DNA of 64,000 bases from Spirochaetales bacterium Spiro_05 (lineage in GTDB: Bacteria > Spirochaetota > Spirochaetia > Sphaerochaetales > Sphaerochaetaceae), in the NCBI GenBank assembly GCA_001603115.1, contig LVBG01000017.1, forward strand, positions 1-64,000. Reading direction: 5' to 3'. The stretch's first letter is position 1. Each line of letters starts with the position of its first letter. The notes beneath the pieces are model-generated. The model did not search any database and was not told where the DNA came from. It worked only from the letters and a program-made list of their open reading frames with translations. Made by a program: the position numbers and the translations under genes. Shown in pieces: positions 22,542 through 30,916 of this stretch.

Positions 22542-23756
22542 ATGACAATTCAGGAACAGATCAGGGCCAAGGCCGCTGAGTACCGTGATTACACGGCTCT
22601 CAATCTCTCGAAAATGGTGCAGACCAAGAGCTACAGCTCCCAGGAAGAAGATGTCTGTCGCCTCATCGTCACCCTCTGCGAAGAGGCCGGATTTGATGAA
22701 GTACGTATTGATGGACTTGGCTCGGTGATCGGCCGCGTGGGAAATGGGCCGAAGAAACTCGCATTCGACGCCCATATCGATACGGTAGAAGTCGGAAACC
22801 TCAAGAACTGGGATTTCGACCCATTCTCTGGAGAGATCAAGGACGGCAAGGTCTTTGGGCGCGGTACTTCCGATCAGAAGGGCGGTGCAGCTTCCATGAT
22901 CACCGCCGGCCGCATTCTCAAGGAACTCGGCTATGGTGGTGAGTACACCGTATACTTCACCTTCACTGTCATGGAAGAAGACTGCGACGGCATGTGCTGG
23001 AAGTACCTGATCGAAGAAGAGAACTTCCGCCCCGACTTGGTGGTCTCCACCGAACCGACCAGCTGCCGACTCTATCGTGGCCATCGCGGCCGCATGGAGA
23101 TCCGTGTCATCCTCAAGGGCATCTCCTGCCACGGCAGTGCTCCTGAGCGCGGTGTCAGTGCCGCCTACAAGGCAGCAAAGGCAGCTCTTGCCATTGAGCA
23201 GCTCAACAAGGACCTGCAGCCGGATGCTGAGAAGTTCCTCGGGAAGGGAACCATCACTGTCAGTCAGATGGACGTCAAGGGCCCCAGCCAATGTGCTGTT
23301 GCCGACTATGCCATGCTCTATTGTGACCGCCGCCTGACCTGGGGTGAGGATGCAGATCTGGCAATCAGCCAGGTTCGCGAATACATCTCCAAGGCAACCG
23401 GCGACGATCCCGATTCCATCGTGGTCGAGATGCCCAACTATGAGAAGATCGGCTGGACCAAGAAGGAGTACTCACAGGAACTCTACTTCCCTACCTGGAA
23501 GATCGATGCCGATCATCCGTTGGTAGAAGCAGGTGTTGCCGGTCATGAGGCTCTGTTTGGCAAGAAGCCGGTTGTTGACAAGTGGACCTTCTCCACCAAC
23601 CTGGTTGCCACCACTGGTCGGCACAAGATCCCCGCAATCGGGTTTGGCCCTGGCGATGAAGCCCAGGCTCATGCTCCGAACGAGATCAACCGCGTTGATG
23701 ACCTGGAGATCTGCGCTGCATTCTACGCCATGCTTCCGTACTCGTTGGAGAAGTAA
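22542..23756 (+). CDS. ygeY: YgeY, M20-family peptidase/deacylase
   Basis: The ATG at 22542 follows AGGGGAAT; upstream in-frame ATGs at 22500-22509 have no binding site. The 404-residue enzyme has M20 metal motifs: AFDAHIDTVEVG near residue 72 (His, Asp), RGTSDQKGGAASM near residue 105, MEEDCDG near residue 145 (catalytic Glu pair), and STEPTSC near residue 170, with a dimerisation domain in the middle and QAHAPNEINR at the C-terminus (His). YgeY is part of the urate cluster and probably hydrolyses an N-carbamoyl or peptide-like purine fragment. It follows ssnA by 51 bp. Confidence 0.87.
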   Translation: MTIQEQIRAKAAEYRDYTALNLSKMVQTKSYSSQEEDVCRLIVTLCEEAGFDEVRIDGLGSVIGRVGNGPKKLAFDAHIDTVEVGNLKNWDFDPFSGEIKDGKVFGRGTSDQKGGAASMITAGRILKELGYGGEYTVYFTFTVMEEDCDGMCWKYLIEEENFRPDLVVSTEPTSCRLYRGHRGRMEIRVILKGISCHGSAPERGVSAAYKAAKAALAIEQLNKDLQPDAEKFLGKGTITVSQMDVKGPSQCAVADYAMLYCDRRLTWGEDADLAISQVREYISKATGDDPDSIVVEMPNYEKIGWTKKEYSQELYFPTWKIDADHPLVEAGVAGHEALFGKKPVVDKWTFSTNLVATTGRHKIPAIGFGPGDEAQAHAPNEINRVDDLEICAAFYAMLPYSLEK

Positions 23757-23794
23757 GCCAACCGGTACAAGGGATTGCACGAATGTGCTACACT

Positions 23795-23824
23795 ACAGCC
23801 ACAGGGTGAATACCTTGTGGCTGT
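23795..23824 (+). terminator. Terminator after ygeY
   Basis: ACAGCCACA (23795-23803) pairs with TGTGGCTGT (23816-23824) around GGGTGAATACCT, followed by TTGAACC. It lies 38 bp after the ygeY stop. The T tract is short, so read-through into the next genes is possible. Confidence 0.6.
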
Positions 23825-23836
23825 TTGAACCTTCTT

Positions 23837-24078
23837 CCTTCCTTTATATTGATAAATATATAATGGAAGGAATGTGAGATCCATAGGACGGAAAAGGGGC
23901 TCTTCCCTGTAGATCCACACGAACGAATGATGACACCAAGGCAAGACGGCGACCCCCTTTCGCCTCAGCCTTCCTTGCGGAACAGCCCGCATGCCGTACC
24001 CATGTATTGTAGGACCGCTGCCGAGCAGCCTCTTTGGATAGACCTTTCGCGTCCTGCAGAATAAGGAGATAAGAAGGC
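23837..24078 (+). promoter_or_regulatory. Operator-like inverted repeat and about 200-nt structured leader
   Basis: CCTTCCTTTATA (23837-23848) pairs 11/12 with TATAATGGAAGG (23859-23870), which contains a TATAAT (23859-23864) as a possible -10. From there to the ATG at 24079 are about 208 nt without a gene. This leader holds nested helices: AAGGC/GCCTT (23938-23942 with 23968-23972) enclosing GGCGA/TCGCC (23948-23952 with 23960-23964); TGCGG/CCGCA (23976-23980 with 23987-23991); GCTGC/GCAGC (24017-24021 with 24025-24029); and a terminal AAGGAG. It does not match the purine, TPP, cobalamin or Moco motifs that I know. A riboswitch is possible. Confidence 0.45.
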
Positions 24079-25467
24079 ATGAGTTCCTCACTACTCTTAC
24101 AGAACATCTACTGCCTCCAACCAACGTTCGATGGGCCCCAGTACCATGGTGCCGACCTCTTGATCGTAGGAAACAAGGTTGAAGCCATAGCCCCGAACGG
24201 TGGCTTGCAAGCAACCGGCAAGGTCCGCACCATTGATTGCTCACGTCACGTGGTCATCCCCGGCTTGGTGAATACCCACCACCATTTCTATCAGACATTG
24301 ACACGCAACCATCCAGCTGTCCAGAATGCCAAGCTTTTTGATTGGCTGAAGTTCCTCTACGAGGTATGGAAGTATGTTGATGAGGATGCCGTGTATTACT
24401 CTTCCATGCTGGCCATGGGAGAACTCATGAAGACCGGCTGTACCCTAACCACCGACCACCACTACCTCTATCCACGCTCCTTCAAAGGGGACCTGATGGG
24501 TTTGCAATTTGAGGCTGCCGACACCTTGGGGATGCGTTTCAGCCCAACCCGTGGCTCGATGAGCCTGAGCAAGAAAGACGGAGGACTCCCTCCTGATAGC
24601 GTTGTCCAGACCGAAGATGAAATTTTGAGCGATAGTGAACGCTGCATCAAGACCTACCATGACAGCGCTCCCGACGCCATGCATAAGATAGCACTTGCGC
24701 CCTGTTCTCCCTTCAGTGTCACCAAGGAGCTGATGAGGGACACGGCAGCGCTTGCACGAAAGTACGGGGTGCGCCTGCACACCCACCTCTGCGAAACCTA
24801 TGATGAGGCTGATTTCTGCCAGTCCATGTACGGGATGCGCCCGGTGGATCTGATGCAGGAGTGCAATCTCATTGGTGAGGATGTGTGGTATGCACATGGC
24901 ATCCATTTCAATGATGAGGAACTGAAAGTGCTTAAGCAGACCGGTTCCCACATTGCCCATTGCCCCAGCTCGAACATGCGCCTCGGAAGTGGCATCTGCC
25001 GCGTCAAGGAGATGAAGGAGATGGGTATCAATGTTGCACTTGCCGTGGACGGAAGTGCCAGCAATGACAGTTCCGATATGCTTGCCGAAGTCCGTCAGGC
25101 CTTGCTCTTGCAGCGTGTCCGATATGGTTCTGATGCCCTGACTGCAAACGAGGCCTTCACCATCGCAACCGAGAACGGTGCAAAACTGCTCAACTTCTCC
25201 CAGGTCGGACGACTTGAGAAGGGCTGGGCTGCCGACCTTGCCATCTTTGATGTCTCGACGCTTCCGTATGCAGGAAGCCACAGCGATCCCGTGGCAAGTC
25301 TGCTCTTCTGTGGTACCAACCACAACACCGACTATACGATCATCAACGGAAAAGTCGTGGTCGACCACGGACAGTTGGTCGGCTTTGATGAACAGGAGCT
25401 TGCCGACAAGGCGAATGCCATCAGCAAGCGCATGCTTGAGAAAGCTGAAAGACAGGAGGGTGTATGA
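24079..25467 (+). CDS. 8-oxoguanine/guanine-type deaminase (amidohydrolase)
   Basis: The 462-residue enzyme is an amidohydrolase with VNTHHHFYQTLTRN near residue 67 (HxH metal site), TTDHHYLYP near residue 118, LHTHLCETYDE near residue 234 (His), HGIHFNDEEL near residue 275 and LAVDGSASNDSSDML near residue 320 (Asp). The FYQTLTRNHPAVQN and DHHYLYP stretches are typical of the 8-oxoguanine deaminase group, which makes urate from 8-oxoguanine. In this cluster it would feed urate or xanthine to the pathway. It has its own promoter and leader and overlaps ygfM by 4 bp. Confidence 0.8.
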   Translation: MSSSLLLQNIYCLQPTFDGPQYHGADLLIVGNKVEAIAPNGGLQATGKVRTIDCSRHVVIPGLVNTHHHFYQTLTRNHPAVQNAKLFDWLKFLYEVWKYVDEDAVYYSSMLAMGELMKTGCTLTTDHHYLYPRSFKGDLMGLQFEAADTLGMRFSPTRGSMSLSKKDGGLPPDSVVQTEDEILSDSERCIKTYHDSAPDAMHKIALAPCSPFSVTKELMRDTAALARKYGVRLHTHLCETYDEADFCQSMYGMRPVDLMQECNLIGEDVWYAHGIHFNDEELKVLKQTGSHIAHCPSSNMRLGSGICRVKEMKEMGINVALAVDGSASNDSSDMLAEVRQALLLQRVRYGSDALTANEAFTIATENGAKLLNFSQVGRLEKGWAADLAIFDVSTLPYAGSHSDPVASLLFCGTNHNTDYTIINGKVVVDHGQLVGFDEQELADKANAISKRMLEKAERQEGV

Positions 25468-26297
25468 TACAGGAATATCTCGTAGCAACCGATACCGAAG
25501 ATGCGCTGAAACTGAAGCGCAACAAGAATAAGAGTGTGTTCTACGCCGGTGGGACGGAGATCAACCGCCTCAATTCAAAAGTGGATGCAAAGGTGGCGAT
25601 CAGCCTTGCAAAGCTTGGTCTGGATACCATCACCGATGAGGGTTCCTACATCCGCATCGGCAGCATGGTGACACTGCAGAAGCTGGTGGAATCGGCTTTG
25701 GTTCCCCAGTGGCTCAAGGATGCTGCTCTCTTCTGCGGCAGTTTCACCCGCAGGAACATGGCAACGATTGGGGGGAACCTCGCCCTGATGAGTGACCAGT
25801 CCTATCTTGCCCCGGCTCTGCTTGCTTCACGCTGTCGCTTGCTTACCGCCAACCTTACCGAAGGTGGTGCATATAGCGAGGACAATATTCCCATCAGGGA
25901 GTACCATGCTTATCACCAGCAGTTCAGCGGTACCCTGATTCTTGCAATCAGCCTTTCCAAAGACAGCAGGTATGTCGGCACCAAGCGGTTTTCCAACAGT
26001 GCACAGAACAGCGCCGCAGTAACAGTTGGTTTTGGGGCAACCCAGGACAACGAGCAGGTCATCGATCATGTGCGTGTGTTTACCGCAGTGCACGGAAGTT
26101 CCGTGCAACGCCTCAATGCCATTGAGAACGCCATCGAGAACGGAGAGCTTACTACCCCTGCTGATGTTCAGCTTGCAGTGCACCAGGCTGTTGCCGCCCT
26201 GGATGACTTTGTGGGAAGCTCTGCCTACAAGCGCTACATCGCCAGCGAGGGTCTCGCCCAACTCTTCGCCGAATTTCTGAAAGGAGGCGCAAAATGA
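25464..26297 (+). CDS. ygfM: YgfM, FAD-binding subunit for XdhD
   Basis: The 277-residue protein matches the FAD-binding subunit of molybdenum hydroxylases: YAGGTEINRLN near residue 28, IRIGSMVTLQKLVES near residue 65, and RRNMATIGGNLALMSDQSY near residue 95 (the conserved N-x-A-T-x-GGN FAD loop), with a C-terminal CO-dehydrogenase flavoprotein-like domain. It is translationally coupled at both ends (ATGA overlaps). It should accept electrons from the xdhD product. Since that product has no Fe-S cysteines, an outside Fe-S carrier is needed, probably YgfK. Confidence 0.88.
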   Translation: MIQEYLVATDTEDALKLKRNKNKSVFYAGGTEINRLNSKVDAKVAISLAKLGLDTITDEGSYIRIGSMVTLQKLVESALVPQWLKDAALFCGSFTRRNMATIGGNLALMSDQSYLAPALLASRCRLLTANLTEGGAYSEDNIPIREYHAYHQQFSGTLILAISLSKDSRYVGTKRFSNSAQNSAAVTVGFGATQDNEQVIDHVRVFTAVHGSSVQRLNAIENAIENGELTTPADVQLAVHQAVAALDDFVGSSAYKRYIASEGLAQLFAEFLKGGAK

Positions 26298-29173
26298 ACA
26301 AGATTTCCTTTACCGTAAACGGAAAGAAACATAGCATCAGTTGCGATCAGGCAGAGTCCTTGCGCTCAGTCTTGGTACGTCTGGGATACCAGAGCGTTCG
26401 CGACAGTGATGACAAGGAAGGCTTTGCTGGAAGTGATACCATCATCTACAACGATGTTCCTGTCTATGCAAACCTGATGCTTGCCCAGCAGGCTGAAGGA
26501 GCAGAGATCAGGACTGCAGAATCATTGGGTACCAGCCGCAGCCTGCATGTGGTCCAGCAGGCCATGATCGATGCCGGTGTGGTGCAGAGTGCCTACAATG
26601 CTCCCGCCGCAGCACTGCTGCTGGCATGGTTGCTCGAACATGTCAGCAACCCCACGCGAGCGCAGATTGACGAGGTGCTCAGCGGCATCTTCATCCGTGA
26701 TACCGGCTATGAGCACTACTACCTTGCAGTGAAACTGGCAGTGGAGAAAATGCAGTCTGGTTCATACAAGAGCGAAATCTCTCCCACTTTCCGTGAAAAC
26801 CTTACGTATGTGGGTAAGCCCAAGGGGAAGGTGGATGGGCCTCAATTGGTTGCGGGCGAGAGTTCTTTCGTTGAGGACCGTGTGCTTCCCGGCTACCACA
26901 CCATGGTACTGCTCCGCAGCCCCTATGCCCATGCCTACATCACCAAAATCGACACCAGCGAAGCCTTGGCGATGGAAGGGGTGGTCAGCATCATCACCCA
27001 CGAGAACTGTCCCGATGTCTTCTACATGCAAGCAGGACAGGGCAATCCTGAGCCCAGTCCGCACGACCGCAGGCTCTTCAACCGCAAGGTACGTCATGTC
27101 GGCGATCGCGTTGCAGCCATCGTGGCTGAGACGGAAGAGCAGGCACTCGCAGCCCGTGCGGCGATCAAGGTTGAGTACGAAATCCTCAAACCGATCTTTA
27201 CCGTGGAAGAGGCTATGGCCGAGGGTGCTCCCTTGGTGCATAACGGGGTGGTTGAGTATCGTGCAGGAGCTCCTGCAGATCTTGATCAGTACAACAAGAG
27301 TGCTGACCCCAGGGACGGGAAGGTCATCTACCAGTTCCCGCTTCACGGCGATATCAGACACAACGTCGCTTCTGCAGCCCATGGCAAGATTGGGGATGTG
27401 GAGAAGGGGTTCAAGGAGGCTGATGCGGTGGTGGAACGCACCTACCAGACCAGCCAGATCCAGTGCACCCCGCTTGAACCACACATCTGTTATGCAAAGA
27501 TCGATGGTGGGCGCTTGGTGTTGCATGCATCGACGCAGGTTCCTTACCACGTACGGCGTATCGTCGCTTGGGTCTGCCAGATTCCCGAAAACAAGATCCG
27601 AGTCATCAAGGAACGGGTCGGTGGCGGCTACGGTTCGAAGCAGGATATCCTGGTTGAGGACCTGGTAGGCTACGCCACCTGGATCACCGGCAAGCCGATA
27701 CTCTATCGCAACACCCGTGAAGAGGAGTTCGTTGCCAACTCCACCCGCCACCCGATGCGTGTGACGGTGAAGATGGGAGCAAAGAAGGATGGTACGATCA
27801 CTGCCGTCTACATGGACGTCAGGGCCAATACCGGTCCCTATGGAAACCACTGCCTTACCGTTCCGATGAATGCATGCTCGAAGACCTTGCCGCTGCTCAA
27901 GTGCGACAACATGAAGTTTGATGTCATCACCTACTACACCAATATTCCGCCTACCGGCGCCTATCAGGGCTACGGTGCGCCGAAGGGTACCTACGGCCTG
28001 ATGACCTGTATGGCTGAACTTGCCGACGAACTGGGCATCGACTACTACGAGATGGCCATGAAGAACAAGGTTGAGCCCGGCTATATGCTTGAGATCCTCA
28101 AGGGTCTTGGAGAAGGGCGTGAAGGCAAGGTTGTTCCTGTCGGTTCCTGTGGTCTGGATGAAGCGCTCACCAAGGGTGCCAAGATGATCAGATGGGGCAA
28201 GAAGGAGATGTCGGATGATCCTGACTGGAAGATCGGCAAGGGCTTTGCCATGATCCAGCAGGGAAGTGGGCTTCCCGGCCTCGACCACTCCAATGCATGG
28301 GCCAAGTTGCTTACCGACGGAACCTTCCAGATCTTCAGTGGTGGCGCCGACTTGGGAACCGGGTTGGATACCATCAGTGCCAAGATGATCAGTGAGGCTT
28401 TCTGTGTTCCGATGGATTTGGTAACGGTCACCAGCGGCGATACCGACAGCTGTACGTTCGATACTGGTGCGTACGCCTCCAGCGGAACGTACTTCAGCGG
28501 TGGAGCATCTTTCCTGGCTGCTGAGGACTTGAAGAAGAACCTGCTTGACGAAGCCGCTTACCAGATGCAGGAGAAGGCGGAGGACCTCATACTGCGCGCC
28601 CCCGGCGAGGTGTACAGCACCAAGACGGGCAAGACGCTCAGCTATGCCAAGCTCAGCCACGATGCGCTGACAGGTACTGGACGCGGGCAGGTGATGGGAA
28701 GGGCTTCCTTCACGACGGGGCACAACTCCATACCGTATGGCGCCCACTTCGTGCAGGTTGCCGTGAATGTGCGTACCGGTCAAATCAAGGTGCAGAAGTA
28801 CTATGCCTTGCAGGATGCCGGCACTCCGATCAACCCCGAGCTTGCCTTGTGCCAGATGTACGGTGCTGCTCTCAAGTCCATTGGTCATACGCTCTATGAG
28901 GAGATGATCCTGGACGAGAACGGGGTGTGTTTGAATCCCACCCTCGGTGAGTATGGGGTTCCGATGATCAGCGAGAAGCCGGAGGATTTCCAGGCGGTTC
29001 TGATTGATATCAACGATGAGGTCGGCCCGTATGGAGCCAAATCCATCAGTGAGATCGCGACCAATGGTGCTGCTCCGGCGATAGCCATCGCAATCCATGA
29101 TGCCGTAGGTGTCTGGATGCGAAACTGGCCGTTCTCACCGGAGAAAATCCTGAAGGAGTTGGGCAAGATCTGA
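26294..29173 (+). CDS. xdhD: XdhD, molybdopterin purine dehydrogenase with vestigial Fe-S domain
   Basis: The 959-residue protein starts with a domain of the [2Fe-2S] fold (1-155), but all cluster cysteines are replaced: KEGFAGSDTII for CGxGxCGAC, QSAYNAPA for QCGYCTPG and GIFIRDTGY for LCRCTGY. The hammerhead domain follows (about 175-290), then the molybdopterin domain (about 300-950) with RVGGGYGSKQDI near residue 440, GAYQGYGAPKG near residue 556, QQGSGLPG near residue 656 and PYGAKSISEIATNGAAPAIAIAIHDA near the C-terminus (conserved Glu and Gly loop). E. coli XdhD shows the same loss. It hydroxylates purines, possibly in a reductive direction on urate. It overlaps ygfM by 4 bp. Confidence 0.88.
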   Translation: MNKISFTVNGKKHSISCDQAESLRSVLVRLGYQSVRDSDDKEGFAGSDTIIYNDVPVYANLMLAQQAEGAEIRTAESLGTSRSLHVVQQAMIDAGVVQSAYNAPAAALLLAWLLEHVSNPTRAQIDEVLSGIFIRDTGYEHYYLAVKLAVEKMQSGSYKSEISPTFRENLTYVGKPKGKVDGPQLVAGESSFVEDRVLPGYHTMVLLRSPYAHAYITKIDTSEALAMEGVVSIITHENCPDVFYMQAGQGNPEPSPHDRRLFNRKVRHVGDRVAAIVAETEEQALAARAAIKVEYEILKPIFTVEEAMAEGAPLVHNGVVEYRAGAPADLDQYNKSADPRDGKVIYQFPLHGDIRHNVASAAHGKIGDVEKGFKEADAVVERTYQTSQIQCTPLEPHICYAKIDGGRLVLHASTQVPYHVRRIVAWVCQIPENKIRVIKERVGGGYGSKQDILVEDLVGYATWITGKPILYRNTREEEFVANSTRHPMRVTVKMGAKKDGTITAVYMDVRANTGPYGNHCLTVPMNACSKTLPLLKCDNMKFDVITYYTNIPPTGAYQGYGAPKGTYGLMTCMAELADELGIDYYEMAMKNKVEPGYMLEILKGLGEGREGKVVPVGSCGLDEALTKGAKMIRWGKKEMSDDPDWKIGKGFAMIQQGSGLPGLDHSNAWAKLLTDGTFQIFSGGADLGTGLDTISAKMISEAFCVPMDLVTVTSGDTDSCTFDTGAYASSGTYFSGGASFLAAEDLKKNLLDEAAYQMQEKAEDLILRAPGEVYSTKTGKTLSYAKLSHDALTGTGRGQVMGRASFTTGHNSIPYGAHFVQVAVNVRTGQIKVQKYYALQDAGTPINPELALCQMYGAALKSIGHTLYEEMILDENGVCLNPTLGEYGVPMISEKPEDFQAVLIDINDEVGPYGAKSISEIATNGAAPAIAIAIHDAVGVWMRNWPFSPEKILKELGKI

Positions 29174-29179
29174 CGATAC

Positions 29180-29233
29180 TTGCAACAAACTGCAACAATA
29201 AATCTAGACAACGGCACGTCCTCATGGTATAGT
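29180..29233 (+). promoter_or_regulatory. ygeW promoter with TTGCAA-type regulator site
   Basis: TTGCAACAAACTGCAA at 29180-29195 (minus-strand reading TTGCAGTTTGTTGCAA) lies 9 bp above TAGACA (29205-29210) and TATAGT (29228-29233), spaced 17 bp. The start codon is 50 bp further. The site and position match the ygfK promoter. Confidence 0.6.
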
Positions 29234-29283
29234 GCAGTTGTCTGGATTTTCTTATGAACAATACCACTGGAGGTTTCCCCAAC

Positions 29284-30483
29284 ATGAAGGACAAAGCCAC
29301 TATTAAGCAGATGATCGAGGAGCTGAAGACCCTCAAGACTGACAACATGTATCTCAATGACTTCTTCCATACTTGGAAAGAGTCCGATGATGAGATCGCT
29401 GCCACTTTCCAGGTAGCAGAAGTTCTGCGTGCAATGCGCGAGAACAACATTTCCACCAAGGTGTTTGATAGTGGTCTCGGAATCTCTGTCTTCCGTGACA
29501 ACTCCACCCGCACCCGGTTCAGCTTCGCCAGCGCCTGCAATCTGCTCGGCCTGGAAGTGCAGGACCTCGATGAGAAGACCAGCCAGATCGCCCATGGTGA
29601 GACCGTTCGCGAGACTGCAAACATGGTCAGCTTCATGGCCGATGTCATTGGTATCCGCGATGATATGTACATCGGCAAGGGCCACACCTACATGAAGACG
29701 GTTGCCGAGGCTGTCCAGGATGGCTACGATGACGGCGTGCTTGAGCAGAGACCCACTCTGGTGAACCTCCAGTGCGATATCGACCACCCGACGCAGTCCA
29801 TGGCTGACATGCTGCACGTGATCAACCACTTTGGCGGTGTCGAGAACCTCAAGGGCAAGAAAGTTGCCATGACTTGGGCTTACAGCCCCTCCTACGGCAA
29901 GCCGCTTTCGGTACCCCAGGGCATCATCGGCCTGTTCACCCGCTTCGGCATGGATGTCGTTCTTGCGCACCCCGAAGGGTACAATGTAATGCCTGAGGTT
30001 GAGGAGGTTGCCAGGGAGAATGCAAAGAAGAGCGGTGGTTCCTACAAGCGTGTCGAATCCATGGAAGAGGCTTTCAAGGATGCAGACATCGTCTACCCGA
30101 AGAGTTGGGCTCCCTTTGCCGTCATGGAAGAGAGAACCAAGATTGTCGAGCAGGGAGATCAGGATGCACTGAAGGCTCTTGAGAAGACCTGTCTGGCCAA
30201 CAACGCAAAGTTCAAGGAATGGACCTGCACCGAGGACCTGATGAAGACCACCAAGGACGGAAAGGCTCTGTACATGCACTGCCTGCCTGCCGACATCACC
30301 GGTCTCTCCTGCAAGGAAGGCGAGGTTGAGGCTTCTGTGTTCGACCGCTACCTGGTACCCCTCTACAAGGAAGCCAGCTACAAGCCGTACATCATTGCAG
30401 CCATGATCTTCCTGGCCAAGTTCCAGAACCCCTCTGCAAAGCTCGAGGAGCTGTTGGAGAGTGCTGTGAAGAGGATCAAGTAA
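29284..30483 (+). CDS. ygeW: YgeW, knotted carbamoyltransferase
   Basis: ATG at 29284 is preferred since GGAGG lies 10 bp upstream; the ATG at 29254 has none. The 399-residue protein has the carbamoyl-phosphate loop FRDNSTRTRFSF near residue 77, the HPTQ motif (DHPTQSMADMLH) near residue 168, and the HCLPADITG loop near residue 328, with an extended GEVEASVFDRY. Knotted YgeW-type transcarbamoylases differ from ornithine and aspartate enzymes and belong to the purine clusters, where they transfer or phosphorolyse a carbamoyl group. It is the last gene of this block and has its own promoter. Confidence 0.88.
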   Translation: MKDKATIKQMIEELKTLKTDNMYLNDFFHTWKESDDEIAATFQVAEVLRAMRENNISTKVFDSGLGISVFRDNSTRTRFSFASACNLLGLEVQDLDEKTSQIAHGETVRETANMVSFMADVIGIRDDMYIGKGHTYMKTVAEAVQDGYDDGVLEQRPTLVNLQCDIDHPTQSMADMLHVINHFGGVENLKGKKVAMTWAYSPSYGKPLSVPQGIIGLFTRFGMDVVLAHPEGYNVMPEVEEVARENAKKSGGSYKRVESMEEAFKDADIVYPKSWAPFAVMEERTKIVEQGDQDALKALEKTCLANNAKFKEWTCTEDLMKTTKDGKALYMHCLPADITGLSCKEGEVEASVFDRYLVPLYKEASYKPYIIAAMIFLAKFQNPSAKLEELLESAVKRIK

Positions 30484-30511
30484 GCATTTCTGACACAGTG
30501 TGTATCAAGGT

Positions 30512-30539
30512 GAGCCGGAAGTAATTCCGGCTCTCTTTT
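30512..30539 (+). terminator. Rho-independent terminator after ygeW
   Basis: GAGCCGGAA (30512-30520) pairs perfectly with TTCCGGCTC (30525-30533) around GTAA, followed by TCTTTT. Confidence 0.9.
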
Positions 30540-30543
30540 CACA

Positions 30544-30909
30544 TCAGGCCTTCTGCTCCACAAATTGGATCTTCACGCCATTGGGATCGAGGATATAGAA
30601 GAATCGAACAACTGGGTTGGGTGAGAACGGCCCGGCATAGATGTCCAAGCCCTGTTCCTTGATGAAGGCCAGCTGGTCATCAAGACTTTTGACGGCAAAG
30701 CCGAGGCTGATGTTCTTGCTGCACGGCTCAACAGCTTCTCCATGGTGGTAGATTAATTCAACGGTGGTTCCATCGTTTCCCAAGAATGCAAGCTCAGTTT
30801 CCTCAGAGCTTTTCACTCGCCTGATGAGCGGCAGTTTGACAATATCCTGATAAAACGCAAGACTCTCTTCCATATTCCGAACCGAAATTGTTGTCCAAAG
30901 AAATTGCAT
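30544..30909 (-). CDS. Glyoxalase/VOC-family protein
   Basis: The start at 30909 is favoured by GGTGAGG upstream on the minus strand. The 121-residue protein has two beta-alpha-beta-beta-beta units of the vicinal-oxygen-chelate fold: TTISVRNMEESLAFYQDIVKLPLIRR, then FLGNDGTTVELIYH, then LGFAVKSLDDQLAFIKEQG and FYILDPNGVKIQFVE. His and Glu ligands are plausible in VELIYH and IQFVE. Substrate unknown; a lactoylglutathione-lyase-like role is possible. It lies 7 bp after the flavoprotein gene on the same strand. Confidence 0.82.
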   Translation of the reverse strand: MQFLWTTISVRNMEESLAFYQDIVKLPLIRRVKSSEETELAFLGNDGTTVELIYHHGEAVEPCSKNISLGFAVKSLDDQLAFIKEQGLDIYAGPFSPNPVVRFFYILDPNGVKIQFVEQKA

Positions 30910-30916
30910 AGGTACC

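Noticed and set aside
26762-29098. Long minus-strand open frame (778 codons) inside xdhD
   Set aside because: It mirrors xdhD codon use; the translated protein has no family features.
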